Notes: generated from the letters alone by a model not told the origin. A stretch of 64,000 bases of DNA from Apiosordaria backusii (GCA_030549205.1 JAUKTV010000006.1:2746501-2810500), one strand, 5' to 3'. Positions 20,759 to 32,844 are shown, numbered from the stretch's first letter. Translations and numbers: made by a program.

Positions 20759-22472
20759 GTTCGATGGTTAGGTGGGCAGAGTGCGGAGAGAAATCTAGGA
20801 CTTTGTTCTGTGCACTTTACCCTCTATTTATCATTCTGGACTCTTGCCGGCAAACTGTTTGCTCGAATCGCGAATAACGCCATGCGTACTCGAATCAAGA
20901 CTCGCTGATCGGAGTGTTGTTTGCTAAGTTCGGCCCAGTGCGCCTGATCACTGTGCAAATTATTCCCCCCCCCCCCGAATTCCAGGTTTGACGGATCAGA
21001 AAGCATCACGATCAGTGAAACATTGAATTAACACGCGGTGGGCAAATCTCGAATTTAATTGGCTAGAGGAGGTCGGAATTGATGTGGTACTTCCGAGATG
21101 GCAACCTTATGGGTAACTACAAGGAGAAACATGCCGCAAAAAATGTGCCGTTACCACCCCTTCCCCATTGGGAGCTGGGTAACACCAAAGTCGTGATGTT
21201 TGCTGTCCGATTCAGACGCCCCAAAACTTCCATCTTCGCGCACAGCTGACTCGTTATGGCCGCTCAGATAGTTGAGAGCTCGATACGCCCATTCTGGCAA
21301 AGTGACTGAGGCAAAGGGATTCAAGAATTGGAATCTGAGGAGAAGCAATTAGTATATGCTAAAACCAGGCAACAATAGAATGAACACACTGTCCAAGCGC
21401 CCCCATGTTCGTGTAGAACTGATGGCTCCCAAGTTCCATCTTGCTTTTCGATTAGGTGAAGATTCGGAGTGGTGGGCGATAGTTTGTGAGATCTGCCAAC
21501 AAAAAAAAAAAAAAAAAAAAAACCACGGAAGCTGTGGGATTTTAATGCTGGGACGCACCGTGACAGGGTCGTCAGCATAGGTAGCTTCCCGAACGCTCGG
21601 CTGGTTGAGGTTTCTTGGCTTCTGGAAACTCACGCAGTCTTCTGCACACACCAATTGTGCCCTTGTACTGATCGAGCCGCTGCTTCGGTCAAGGTTCAGC
21701 CACAGCCAGGTTCTTGGTACAGCCAATGCGAAAGCGGGGCAGAGTACAAGCAAGAAGGTACATCCCGCACCATGCGGGTTGGAGCGACGGGAGGTTGGCG
21801 GACCTGGAGTCGCCCCACATCACCCGCCCCTGGTTCCAGTGGAAACCGGGGTATAATGTGGGGGCTGGAGCATGTCGTGCCGAGTACTTCGTATAGTGTG
21901 TAAACACTGTCGATTGGACCCGACCCCTCAATGCAATTGCGCCAGGTTAAACTAACGGTTCCTGGTTTTTTCGACCGTAGTCTAGGTAGTGTATGGCTTT
22001 TGCACCTGCCGGGCAGCCGGTCTGCCGGCATGTTCACGCTCAGTCAAGGTTTGTGAGGAAGGTCGTCAACGTCGAACGTGAGCCAGTACTTGTTGTGTGC
22101 TAGAACGGCTTGCCGCAAAGTACCTAGAAGTGGACGCCACTCTAATGTGTCGGGCAGGGTGGCCCGACGAAGAATGCAAACCCTATCACGTCAAACTGAA
22201 AGTCGCGCATAGGCCAGTACGCCGCGAAACTGGAAAATAAGGCCGCCGACCGACTGCTCCCAAGGGCAGGGAACCCACTGTTCTCGGTTACACGCGGCTT
22301 TAAGTCGGAGGCCGATGTGGGGCCGGAAGAGGTGCTTGTGGCTCGGAGGTTGGTGCGGGCGGGGCTGCCCCGAGCAGATCACAAATTTGCAACCACGTCC
22401 GTAAACGTCAACATCGATGCCTGTCGAAAACAACTAGATGGTCTAACTAAGTATGAGTTGAATTTCATGGGT
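20759..22472. other. Intergenic with homopolymer tracts
   Basis: The region holds a 12-nt poly-C tract (20,965-20,976) and a 22-nt poly-A tract (21,501-21,522) on the plus strand, plus the GC-rich inverted repeat CCGGGCAGCCGGTCTGCCGG near 22,009. Numerous short frames exist but none with a domain or coherent exon structure. Some frames are lengthened by the poly-A (Phe/Lys runs). Confidence 0.35.
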
Positions 22473-22808
22473 TCAATCACGCTCGTCCTGCTGGACAACC
22501 AGCCAACGGCCGCCTGTTCGCGTGCCCTCAGCAAGTAATTTGTTGACCTCGTGGCCATATTCTGTCGCATTGTCCTTTACCGGCGCTGAGTATGACTGAC
22601 CGAAGACAGGGCGAATTTGGTTCAACCTCCTTTGCAACTGTGGAACAGGGTTCGCGGCGGCCTTGGGATAGGCGTCCGCTTCTGTGGCATTTGCTATGCG
22701 TACATATGGCTTGAGTTGGGACGAAGCGTCACCACATTCCGAGGTCTTTGGCCCCCGCTGTCCTGATAACATCGTTATCGGTGCGAGTTTGGATTCAAGG
22801 AAACACAT
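22473..22808 (-). CDS. Hypothetical protein, 111 aa
   Basis: An ATG at 22,808 opens a 111-codon frame. Residues from about 30 on (YVRIANATEADAYPKAAANP, then QLQRRLNQIRPVFGQSYSAP and YGHEVNKLLAEGTRTGGRWL) have the composition of real protein. There is no signal peptide and no domain that I recognise. No intron signal was found inside, and there are no informative neighbours. It may be one exon of a larger gene. Confidence 0.3.
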   Translation of the reverse strand: MCFLESKLAPITMLSGQRGPKTSECGDASSQLKPYVRIANATEADAYPKAAANPVPQLQRRLNQIRPVFGQSYSAPVKDNATEYGHEVNKLLAEGTRTGGRWLVVQQDERD

Positions 22809-25800
22809 AGGCACATTGGGAAATATAGAACAATCGAAGCAACACCGTCTCTTTGGAGCTTTGTCAGACTTGAAGGATTTATATTTAGATAACGTAGCTT
22901 CAGATGGGACTTTGAAACGAGATTGAATGGTTCATCGTTATCATCTAAATCCTGAACTCTTCCAAAGGTTTTCACGGACCCAAGGACAAGCAACGTTCAC
23001 CAACGGTACGTCCACCCAAATTAACGGACTTCTAAAACACGAACTTACATCTCAGAACCCTGCATTCTTATCCAGAAACCTGTTTCTGAAATGATTGGTA
23101 AAGTTTACTCTATAGGTCTAAGATTAAAGTCAAGAATAAGTCGGTGCTTTCCCCTCTATAGCCAGCGCTGAAGCTTCAGGTTTGAATCCATAACCACCCC
23201 TAGAATGATATCCTTTGTCTACCAGTCATTTCCGTCCCGTAGGTCGTGTCTGACTCTCAGGTTTAGGCCGTCCTATAACTCCTATTAGCTTATATATATT
23301 ATCCTGTATTAACAATGTTGCAATTACCTAATTCATTTCACTGAGGCTTAGGAGGGGGGGGCTTTGGCACATCCGTAGTATCGTAAGCACCCCGGTGAGA
23401 GTCCGCATGAGTGTGAAACTTGGTAGCCATGATGAAGAATGTGACAAACGGGACTGCGTAATATATCAGCGATGGTCGATTATAGGTAGACCGTAGGACA
23501 CTTGCCGTACGTCTCTAAGCCGCACGTGAAGGAAGCTGACTTACAAGGAGGGTTTTCCAGTGGTTAAAGCTGCTAAGGGTAAACGGAGAGTGATGCAGGT
23601 GGCTTGATGGTTGATGTTTGGAGAAGGCTGGAATGCAAGGGGAAGTAGGATATATATACCCAGCGGATGGGGAAAGTTCACAGGTAGCTGTCCGGTCTTA
23701 GAAAGAGAGCTTACGCCTCACATGCCCCCTTTACACCCCCTGTCTATTCGACAAGGTTCCTCCGCCACCCCCCACAAATCAGGATGGTGTCGGCAACTCC
23801 GATAAGGTAGGGTTGTTAAAATAAGAGGGACTTTTCTTATAGCTCCGCTATTACCTAAGCCCGTTATTGGTATTAACGTTATTTTAAGTGGTCTTCGCGT
23901 GAATACATTTATTAAGATGAATGGAAACAGTATTGAAGATAATGAACATATATATATTTTAAAGGATTACTTTCAATCTCAGCTAATCACTACCTTATCT
24001 CCAGTTAATAGTATAGCAGTCTATACTTAAGCAACAGACTGTTCCTTTATCTACCACTCTAAACTGAATTTTAAACTTGAAAACTCAATCCCTTAACCAC
24101 TAAGCTAATTATTAAAAGCTACACTAGCAGTAGTAAAGCGAACCTTTAAGACTAAATCCGCTCTTTATTAAATAGAGACCTAATTACAACCGTTAGGACT
24201 AGGTAATAGTTAGGCCTTTTTAACTGTCATTCAGTTAAATACGCTATCGTTAACCTTACCAGTATTGTATAATACTTTTAAAAGAAGATCCTAAAGGTAG
24301 ATATAATCTAAGGAGTTATTAAAGTATAGACTATAAATATACTAAAAGTAGTTAGTAAATTATATTAAAAGGCTATAATAAAGAGTATTAATCGATACCT
24401 TCTGCTTTTTCTATCCTATAGTTATTATAGTAAAATTCTCCAGCCGTTACTATAGAAAAGCTTTTAAGAAATTAAACCACAAATAGCCTAGAGACTTAAG
24501 GTTATTTCGGTATAATTACTTATCCTTAAAGTATACGTTAATACTTATAAATCTTAAAGTACTAATAAGATTTTATTTACTACTATAGTAAAGGATATAT
24601 TGGTTTTTATATAAGTAGAGTCTAACGTAGTTAAAATTAATAGTATATATTTTACTGGCAGTTAGTATATTTAGTCTGCTTATTAAGAAATTCTAAAGCT
24701 TAAGATCCTAATATATTATGCCTATTTTGTAAAAGTCTTAGTAAATGATTCTTAATTAGGGATATATTAGCTATAAAAAGTATATTGGATTAGAAAGACG
24801 CCTACTATCTATTTTACTATTATAATTACTATTTTTAATATAAACTTATTCTTATACTTTTTAAATATAGTTAATAGCGACGGCCTAAGCTTTTCGAAAA
24901 TAAGAATGCAGTGAAAGTATAAACGATTAAAGAAATAGGCTTTCGAAATATATTTTAATATAGTTACGGTATGGATATATTAGTAGTTGCGATATTTATA
25001 TTATAGTAGATCACTTAGTATTTTCAGCACTTAAGTACTTTTAAAGTTAGCACTATCGTTAATATCCTATATTTTTCAGTACCTATAAATTTAATAGCTA
25101 TAGGTTCGTTGTTTGAAAGCTTTATGCCTTTAAAAACAACTGTAGACGACCCTTGGCCTATTTACTTGCCTATGCAGTACCTCTATCTGTCTGTAAGAAT
25201 GATATTGTCTCCTTCCCTAATATATACGGTCGCTACGTCTATACCGAACAAACTGGGAGTAGAAGGTTAAGCAGGATCTGAGATAGGGCCTTTGCAAAGG
25301 CGCCACTGGGAAGACAAAGGACAAACTTAAATGTTACGCATGGGGTAAGCCGCTGAACTCTGAAGACTAGACGAGAAGTTATCTCTCGGGAAGACCAATC
25401 GGATTTGCGACTCTGTCAAAAGTGTTTGTTGCGTTTTGTTGCCGTCAGTGTACATGCCAGAAAACAGATTAACATGGATATTTCGACAAAGCCTCGGCCT
25501 CTTTTCACTCGCCCATCTTCGATCACCCGTTCTTCCGGCGTAGCACATACTTAGAGGAGCCAGGTAGGGGTCAAGTTACCTTTCCTTTAATGGACATGCC
25601 CGTGGTTGCAGGGACTTGCCAGCCCCAACCGCTACCAACCTGAACAGTGTCCCCCGCAAAGAAGACCTCGGTAGTCTAGCTTAAATTAAAGTCTGCAAGC
25701 ACTACAATGGTTATCCCAATAGATTTTAGCTTGAATTAGGGAGAAGGTTTCCTAGGTACAGTGGATTAAGAGGATTTGTAGCGATGGTGGTTTCAATTTC

Positions 25801-25989
25801 ATAACCTATTTGCTGGTGGCCTTGCTATGCAATTACTGAGGTCCTGTCTAATACAACCATCCGATTATATTAACCGCAAAGCAAATCGTTATAAAATGGA
25901 AAGCATAGCACGTTAAAGCTTGCATTAAGCTTCCCTTCACGGTCTCGATCTATAGACTATTAGTTTATGTTGTTAAATAAGGCATACAT
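22809..25989. other. Gap: normal sequence passing into a RIPed block
   Basis: 22,809-23,240 and 23,340-23,810 have near-normal composition without a supportable gene. 23,810-25,140 is TpA-rich RIPed DNA with no frame. 25,140-25,990 is mixed. A 73-codon minus-strand ATG frame at 25,327-25,545 has no recognisable content. Nothing here could be assigned to a named element. Confidence 0.4.
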
Positions 25990-26664
25990 TCATACCAAGT
26001 CCACGCGCCACTGTTCAATACTGTCGTAATTGCCTGCCCAACATTTAATGATTACCTTGCCTAGAAGGAGATTTTCTATTAACGGGAAAATTCCAGTCTA
26101 ATACCTACGGCTTATCTCTTTTAGTAGTAGGCTCGAATAAGGCCGCTCTCCTGTAGACAGCTCGTATAAGACAGATCCCACCGCAAAAATATCCCTTTGG
26201 ATCTCTGTCCTATTAAGGTAGAAGTAATAAAAGCCCTTCTCTACTGTAATATTTACTATATATTTGCTGTTAATAGATGCCGCTATAAAGTCGTAAAGTA
26301 TAAGATCTACTCCAGATGTTAGCATATTGCATAGGCTAAGATCGCGGTAGATAACGCCTTTATCGTGGATGAAAATAAGGGCATCGACGAACTAAACTGC
26401 CTACCGTTTTAAAGGGATTGGGTGGCTATCTCTGATATAGCGTCGCACGTTATATAGGTAATATTTTAAAGTAAGTCGACCTTCATGTAGCGCAAGGAAG
26501 TATTTGACGATAGACCGGTGTGGGCCGATGTGCTCGAGAACTTTTCGCTCAAACTCGATCTCATGGATAGTGTCATCGAAAGCACATTTCAGGACCTGGT
26601 TTCTGTCGTCTGGGTTACGGATTACGCTGGCAGTTATCCCAGCTGCAATAAAATATCTTGTCAT
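25990..26664 (-). pseudogene. RIP-inactivated fungal protein kinase
   Basis: One continuous minus-strand frame runs from ATG 26,664 to TGA 25,990 (225 codons) with three in-frame TAGs and no frameshift. Kinase landmarks occur in order: VLKCAFDDT with the catalytic Lys; FERKVLEHIGPHRSIVKYF (helix C to beta 4); ALIFIHDKGVIYRDLSLCNM, the catalytic loop with HRD changed to YRD and its Asn retained; LILYDFIAAS, the metal-binding loop with DFG changed to DFI; RDIFAVGSVLYELSTGERPY (subdomain IX); and ENLLLGKVIIKCWAGNYDS (subdomain XI). The pattern is that of the short fungal kinases often expanded in accessory regions. Two TAGs lie just before the catalytic loop and one after RRY; all fit Gln codons changed by CpA-to-TpA, as does His to Tyr in HRD. 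Definitely kinase-derived and dead as it stands. Confidence 0.85.
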
Positions 26665-29192
26665 GGTAATGGAAGATTGAGATGGATTTGGATAGAGGAG
26701 ACTTCCGCCAACTGCCTCAAGCTAAATACAGAGGTACAATATGACTCAGCAAGAGGACCAACTATTATTTCCCTCCCAGCTAGTGTGCGGTTATTCCCCC
26801 CGCGCTACATATCGGGCAACCCGAGCCTGTTTCCCGCACAGAACCGAACGTCGTCTCCGCCAATTGATAGAGCCAGCACCAGCCGTTTTCTCCTTTCTCA
26901 TTGGGGCATGGGTCCCCACACGACATCCGTGGGTTCCAATCGATTCTCCTCCAAATCGACACAAAATGAGGGTCGCGCCGGCGAAAACACTCTTTGAAAA
27001 TAGATTGTTCCTCTTGTATCTTACACATGGCTACAATCCCTGGTGTATTAGAAATGGATCCGGTCATGAGAAGATGTCAACATTACCTTTGCTGATGAAG
27101 GTAGGTAAGTGTTAAGCAAGCTGGCGTGAAGAGGAGGTGGTTGAGAGGGGAAGTGGTTTGTTCCTGATGCAATGGTCTCGGTCAAGTTGCCTACCTACCT
27201 AATCTTTATATCTTCGCCTTGAGGCTCTGTCCGGAGTTTTGAATCTCGTCTGTTAACGAAATCCACCATCTTCACAGTCCAGGAAAGGGATCGAAGCATC
27301 CCCAGTCGCCTCTGCGGCCGCTTGCTCGACCAGCTATTGATGCCGAGACCATGCTCAGGCAGAACGAAGAGTGCCAGCTGTCATCGACCAAGCGCTTCCA
27401 AGTTTCAATCTATCTCGATCCTCCCCTCCCGCGTACCTAGCCTGGCACCCTGCCCACAAAAATCGAGACTAAACCACCCAAATCTTGGTCACTAACACCG
27501 AGACCAGCAACTTCGACCTCCCATTATTCAACCACCTCAGGGCCAAATCTGTTCAAATTTTGAATAGTAATACCTCTGAGGCGCTTTACTATTCCTTATT
27601 GTTTTGGAGCTTGTGGACATAATATTAGCCGAGTGAGAGGTGTATGAAAAGGTGGTGGTTATTTGCGGTCTCGATAATTTGTGGGCACGGTGCCTGGTGC
27701 GAGAGGGACTTTCTGGCTGGTACCATGCTCCACTCTTGCACCAGCCGCATTCCGACCCCTGCAAAGTGGGGGTTGGTTAGCGCTTGATTGGCCCACTTCC
27801 AAGAGCCGAAATTGGGCTTGGACGTGGACCAAACTCGAGACATGGGTCCCTAGGTAGGTTTCTCCAGCGCGGGCAACGAACCGAGTTCCGCTTCAATGAG
27901 AAGGCAGGATTCAGCATCCCGCTCGGCCAGTAGGAGAGTGGAGTTGCTAAGACAGGCAGGTAAAAGCGAACGATCTAGTTTTATGCTTGTACTGTTCCCC
28001 ATTTTTGCACTGTTGCAACCTCAGCCTGTTCGTACCTAGTATATAGGTACGCAAAGGGAGCGGGTTGTGATCTGGTTCGTCTCAACCAGCGGGTAAATCG
28101 AGGTGATGTGGCCAGTCTGTTGTCACGAGAGATTGGCGTGCCTGAACCTTCTCTTCACCGCCACTGGGATATCTTGCACTCCTATGACGCATGCTTGACA
28201 CATCAGGTAGGTGCCGGAAGAGAATTGAGCGCCAATATCTGCTCGTGGCAAGCGATTGGGTGCGACTGGCATCGACCCTCAGAGTTTTGGCGGGGACATG
28301 GTTGGGAATGTTTGTTAGTGATCCGTCACACAATCTCACACCATGCAGGGAGCTTAGCGAGGAGAAAAGACAAGACCCGTTCGGCGTCTCGCTATGGAGA
28401 TATAACCCTGGCTCTACATAAACAAGAGTCGCTTGGTGGAAGGCACCACCCGCATTCCAACAGCGATGGTTGATCACCAAGACATCCTCTTATTCATTTT
28501 GTGCGAGAATATGCTCACGTTCAACCCCCGCAACAGTCCGGACATAGAAGGGATTGTTACTGTTTATATCCCTGTTGATGTGATGGGCGATTTTCTGGAA
28601 GCTTCCCCCTTGCCGGACGATGGTTGGGGAGAAAGGGTGTGTTGTCACTGCGATAAAGCTTCCAGTAAGTCTTGAGTTACACATTCAGCGGTACTGGTAC
28701 TGATAATGGCCAGCTCCCAGCGTGTGGATAGTCCACACCGAGGACACGCCTGAAGCGAGGTTAGCCATCGAGTCCCTTGTTAGGTTGGGGCGTCTGAGGC
28801 GGGGATAGATAGGACCTGCACATCTGGGATCAGGGGGATTCCGTCAGTGATCCAAGTCGATTGTAGCTATCACTGAAATCCAATTACATCAAACCATTGA
28901 TCTGAACAGAAACAGTGAACTTGTGCACAGTTCAATGTCCCGGTCGTTGTCTCTGTAGCGTACACTGGAAATCTGCAGACTTGGTTTAGTCGCATGCGGT
29001 GTGCTGAACCAAGTTGGCTGCTAAATAATCGTGATTCGCTAGGTAATCAGAATTCAGAACAGACCAGACCTCGGGTATTTCCGTGGTACCCACTTAACTT
29101 TATAACACTGTTAGATGCATATCGCCGAAGACAAACCCCGCACCGACTCGCAACACAATGTCTAGGAAATCCCTCGTTAGCATCCGAGGGTC
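26665..29192. other. Intergenic, 2.5 kb
   Basis: Composition is largely normal. I see no gene with coherent structure; frames at 26,518-27,115 overlap the antisense of the kinase relic or are short. One copy of a dispersed repeat (28,302-28,347) lies here, with its partner at 46,523-46,568. Confidence 0.35.
28302..28347 (+). repeat. Dispersed repeat, copy 1
   Basis: This roughly 46-bp segment shares TGATCCGTCACA, then CAATCTCACACCA, and an upstream TTGGGAA with a second copy at 46,523-46,568 in the same orientation. The copies differ by small indels. They are likely remnants of one transposon family or solo terminal repeats. Confidence 0.5.
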
Positions 29193-30945
29193 ATGATGCA
29201 AGCTTCCACGGATCCCGAGCGGCGCTGCTATTGCGGTAAGCTGTATCAAACCATATCATCGCTAGGGCGACATACGAGAGGATGCCCTGCATCTTCTGGT
29301 GACTGCAAGCGGTTTCTGCAACTACTCGCATATCTGGAGCCTGGACCCGTGCCCGGTGACCTTTTCCGCCGTGCCCTTTTCCCCTTTCGAAAATGGAACG
29401 AAAACGGAAACGAATCACGGGAACGGCCGTTCCAGCTCCCCGACGTTTTCTCCGACGAAGGCCGACTGGTCAAGGCAGTGAAGGATGCGATCGACACCCA
29501 TGCTGTGCGTGTGACGATTGGATTATCGGTGCCCCAAGCAAATCACGGGGGCCCGTGGTGGGCATACCGTAATTTCGAACTGCCAGAATCCTCACGGACG
29601 TTTATCCGAAACAGTGTTGACTGTTTGGATGGGCAGTTGGATTCTATGAGGCTTGTTTTCCACGGCTTTCCCATCTCTGATCTCGACGTCAGGTGAGACC
29701 CGATTCTCCAAATCACGGCAAGCTCGGTATTAATCCTCTAGTTTTGTCGAGAAAGGAAACGCGCTCCTCCCTTTCGTAGTCCCTCTCTTATACAAGCTTT
29801 CCGTGGATAAGCTACTAGCGGGTGAGCTCCCCAGCACGATTGAAGTATGTATCTCCATGTCGCACTTCGGGGACCACGGCTTCAAAGGCCATGCACTGGC
29901 AGTGGCGCAAACCCTGGCGGACCGAATAGGGCCGTCGCCGCTTGATTTCAGCATCGCGCTCCGCAGAGCTACCCTGGCTCTAGCAGGTGGGCAAACGGCA
30001 TCGGTCTCGCTGTCCCCTGGGCTAGACCGAAAGGGAAATAGCCAGCGAGCAGAGGCGATACTTTTCCGCGCCCAGCAGTATGTTGAACTCGGCCACGTAT
30101 CTGAAGCCTGGAAACTGGTTGGTCAGTGGACACCATTTCATGCTGCCCAGCCTTCGAGTCTTGAGACTGTTATGTCTTCGCGCCTGGACTTTATGAAAGG
30201 CAAACTGCATCGTTTCCAAGGGAGTTTCGAAGCAGCTCGTCAATACTTCGAGCCTCTCTCGAGCCAATACCCTCCTACTCGGATACAGTTCTCAGCTCGC
30301 CTACACCTCATTGCCGTCTATACCGAGCTTGGGCTCTGGGAGAAAGCACAAACTGTGGCGGATGGCATCGAGATTGCAAGTGGGCGACAGCGTCGCCTTT
30401 ACCGGCTAGCACAGGCGGAGCTGTTCCTCTCCCGAGTCCTCTGCGGGTTTGAGGAGGATCTTCCGTCTGCTAAGGGTCTGTTTGCGGAAATTGTTAGTGA
30501 ATACGAGGGGCTGGGGGGGCTGCCATCTGGGAAAACGATGAGAAGGAACTTCTTTCGCGCATGCTTTGGCCTTGCCGTTATCGGCCACCTGCAGCGAAGG
30601 GGCCAGGCTTTGTTCGGTGCCCTGGGTTCCCTGAGCGGCTGGGAACTTGCGTACCGAGCATCTCGGGAGTGCTTGGTTGTCGCCGAGGGCTTTCCCGATC
30701 TGATATGTCACTTATCCATGGCCCAGGTGCAATCCTCCGTCGCTGGTCAGTCAGGCCCTTCCCTCGAGAGAGCCAAACAGATCTGGGCGGCGTTGTCGAG
30801 CCAAGGCCTCGAGCAGAGGTTTTGTTTCACAAACCTTGGAACTCGATGGGTTGACATGGTATCTGAGTGGCTGGAAGCCTCGAGCTGTCCACGTATTGTC
30901 TCACAGTGGGGTGGAACGACGGGTGACGCACGGGAACGGGATTAG
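29193..30945 (+). CDS. C-terminal half of a STAND/NLR-like protein (winged-helix-like region plus TPR-like repeats), 567 aa
   Basis: Two exons, 29,193-29,692 and 29,742-30,945, join in phase across a 49-nt intron (AG/GTGAGA to CTCTAG). The result is a 567-codon frame. Exon 1 contains FLQLLAYLEPGPVPGDLFRR, a pattern I associate with the region after the nucleotide-binding domain in fungal STAND proteins. Exon 2 is helical and TPR-like: ALRRATLALAGGQ, AEAILFRAQQYVELGHVSEA, RLDFMKGKLHRFQGSFEAAR, ARLHLIAVYTELGLWEKAQ. No P-loop or NB-ARC domain lies upstream. The start is uncertain: a possible 74-nt intron (29,236-29,309, GTAAGC to GCAAG) suggests the conserved part began in an earlier exon, now lost. 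Hence this may be an amputated NLR or a stand-alone TPR adaptor. STAND proteins act in nonself recognition and programmed death; no such role is shown here. Confidence 0.5.
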
Positions 30946-31906
30946 ACTGGCTGGTCTGGGAGTAAATAGTTGCATGTGTACCCAACAAGACGTGTGGTGC
31001 AGTGCCAAAGTGGGTCCGGTGACTCGCTCACAGATCTATTTCGCACGAGGTCATGTGTCGAACTAAAATCGGGTGATTGGAGTTCGCGGTGCAGAAGTGG
31101 GGCAGGCGACAGATGAGGAGGTCCACCTTGCACCGGCAAACAGGGGTTGTATACACTAACACGACGACTTGGTCACCGTTAACCTAGTTACCGTATGTGC
31201 ATTAAAAACACACACGGAGAACAGCTGGAAACTGGTAATGTAAGTGGAGATTCCATGTATGTATCCACCTTTGCAGCACCATTTTTCGTGTTGTTCTGCC
31301 CAATCAGTGCCAATGTACCTAGGTAATATGCATGGGCCGCCCAGTCTGCACCACCTATCTGATCTCCCAGACCTGTTTAGGGACCTACAAAAACTTGGTC
31401 CACCGCCTTTAGGCAAGGGTTTCATGCTCCGCATAAGTCTTGAGAAGGGACTGTGGATGTGATACCTCCTTTCATTCGTCACTACGCCTCTCGTATATGC
31501 ACATTGAGGTGAGAACCCGCCAGAAACCAAGTTGCCGCTCGAACGGAGGCAAAGTGTAGCAGATCGAACAAAAGCACAGTGCGAGGCAGAGCAGAGACAA
31601 GTCGGGGTTGAGAGACGGCTGCAGATGTGCCAAAGCGTGAACTACATGGTGGCTCTGTCTGCACATGGACGGGGCCTGTGGAGACTGAAGCAACTCACCG
31701 AGGAAACCACTGACGGCAAGGCCATACACCGAGACGGATTGGGAAGGAAAGACACGTTTTCTAGCCACCAGTGCATTCCAATGCTCGTTTATCTATCAGC
31801 CTTAACTCTGCGACGCTTCGCCGCACAAGCCGTTCCCTACCCCTCGTCTTATTACCAACATTCTTGAAGCACTCTTGGGCCAACCGAGCCCAAATCAATC
31901 ATCATC
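30946..31906. other. Intergenic
   Basis: Normal composition, no supportable gene. It contains CAGTGCCAAAGTGGG at 31,006 (also at 19,213), a related GTGCAGAAGTGGGG at 31,089, and a GTGGTGCAGGAGTGGG variant at 33,172, which look like scattered remnants of one repeat. Confidence 0.3.
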
Positions 31907-32566
31907 ATGCGGCTACCAACGAGGTCAAGAAAGCAACATGCAGCGGCAGCAACTTCCATCGATGGACCGTCGACCGAGCGAATCGAGTTTACCAAAAGAA
32001 TACAGCAACATCTCACCAGCCATCTTGGCCCCGTGCGCTTTTTGCTGCAGAGTCCTGAGCTCGGCTACATGTTCTTTTTGGCTGATGATCCCATGCCTTC
32101 AGAGGAGACTTTGAAGGAGAGCCGGCTGCCAGATCAGGCTATTGTTATTCTTTTCCGGGAAGGCGTTGTGGAGATGGAGCCTGACAGCCCAGATACTGAA
32201 CCTGAGAGCCTAGATACTGAGCCTGACAGGCCAGATACTGTGGTGACTTTGGTGACATGGTATCTTTGTCGCCCTCTGCATAGGTGGGATGAATCAACCC
32301 TGATTGTGCCACGTTGGGTGGTGGAGGAGGAGGATTTCGAGGGTTTAGAACTATTCGGCGAATATTGGAACGATTGGGGGGGCCAGTTGGCAGAGGAGCA
32401 TCGCAAGTTGCTGGAAACGATACATTGGCAACATTTGTACTCCAGCGCAACGCAAGCTGGTAGGGTTGGACTTGACATTCATGAATCATCTGCACCGCCC
32501 AGTCACTGGGTTTGTCGCGTCTGCGACTCATGTCAAACGTTCAGCGTTGACACACATTATTCATGA
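31907..32566 (+). CDS. Hypothetical protein, 219 aa, with acidic tandem repeats
   Basis: An ATG at 31,907 opens a 219-codon frame. The N-terminal 80 residues look like a folded domain (IEFTKRIQQHLTSHLGPVRF, LGYMFFLADDPMPSEETLKE, PDQAIVILFREG). Then come tandem copies of an acidic octapeptide (EPDSPDT / EPESLDT / EPDRPDT) encoded by a 24-bp DNA repeat at about 32,177-32,240. The C-terminal part has WVVEEEDFEGLELFGEYW and SHWVCRVCDSCQTFSVDT with a CxxC pair. I do not recognise the family. The end overlaps copy 1 of a direct repeat (32,504-32,552), so the last 20 residues may not be native. Confidence 0.5.
   Translation: MRLPTRSRKQHAAAATSIDGPSTERIEFTKRIQQHLTSHLGPVRFLLQSPELGYMFFLADDPMPSEETLKESRLPDQAIVILFREGVVEMEPDSPDTEPESLDTEPDRPDTVVTLVTWYLCRPLHRWDESTLIVPRWVVEEEDFEGLELFGEYWNDWGGQLAEEHRKLLETIHWQHLYSSATQAGRVGLDIHESSAPPSHWVCRVCDSCQTFSVDTHYS
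32504..32552 (+). repeat. Direct repeat, copy 1
   Basis: About 49 bp beginning ACTGGGTTTGTCGCGTCT and ending TCAGCGTTGACA, repeated at 32,798-32,844 in the same orientation with a few substitutions and indels. The copies are about 295 bp apart. Confidence 0.6.
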
Positions 32567-32797
32567 TTGTATCCAGAGATGGATTTATCCGATGGGTTTC
32601 GGAGAGAAAACGCTTGGTTATGGGACCATTTACGGGGAGCATTGCGGAATGTCAAGACTTTTGGGCTTCTGAAGAGTCGGAATATCAGAACGGCTGCACA
32701 AAGTTTTCAGCTTACCATGCGGAGATGTTGAATACCCTAAAATAGAAGAATGACATTGACCTTTGTTGAGGTATCTGGATTATTTACAGCCCCTGGT

Positions 32798-32844
32798 TAC
32801 TGGGTTTGTCGCGTCTCGCATCATGTCAAAGGCTCAGCGTTGAC
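32798..32844 (+). repeat. Direct repeat, copy 2
   Basis: Second copy of the 32,504 repeat (ACTGGGTTTGTCGCGTCT to TCAGCGTTGACA). The two flank about 250 bp of non-coding DNA, consistent with a local segmental duplication. Confidence 0.6.

Noticed and set aside
21321..21753. ORFs spanning the poly-A tract
   Set aside because: They owe their length to the homopolymer (Phe or Lys runs) and have no conserved content.
15403..23765. Shared GACAAGGTTCCTCCG at 15,403 and 23,750
   Set aside because: A 15-nt match with no extension on either side could be chance.
28082..28480. 132-codon minus-strand ORF
   Set aside because: It starts at TTG, overlaps a dispersed repeat and has no protein-like signature or splice support.
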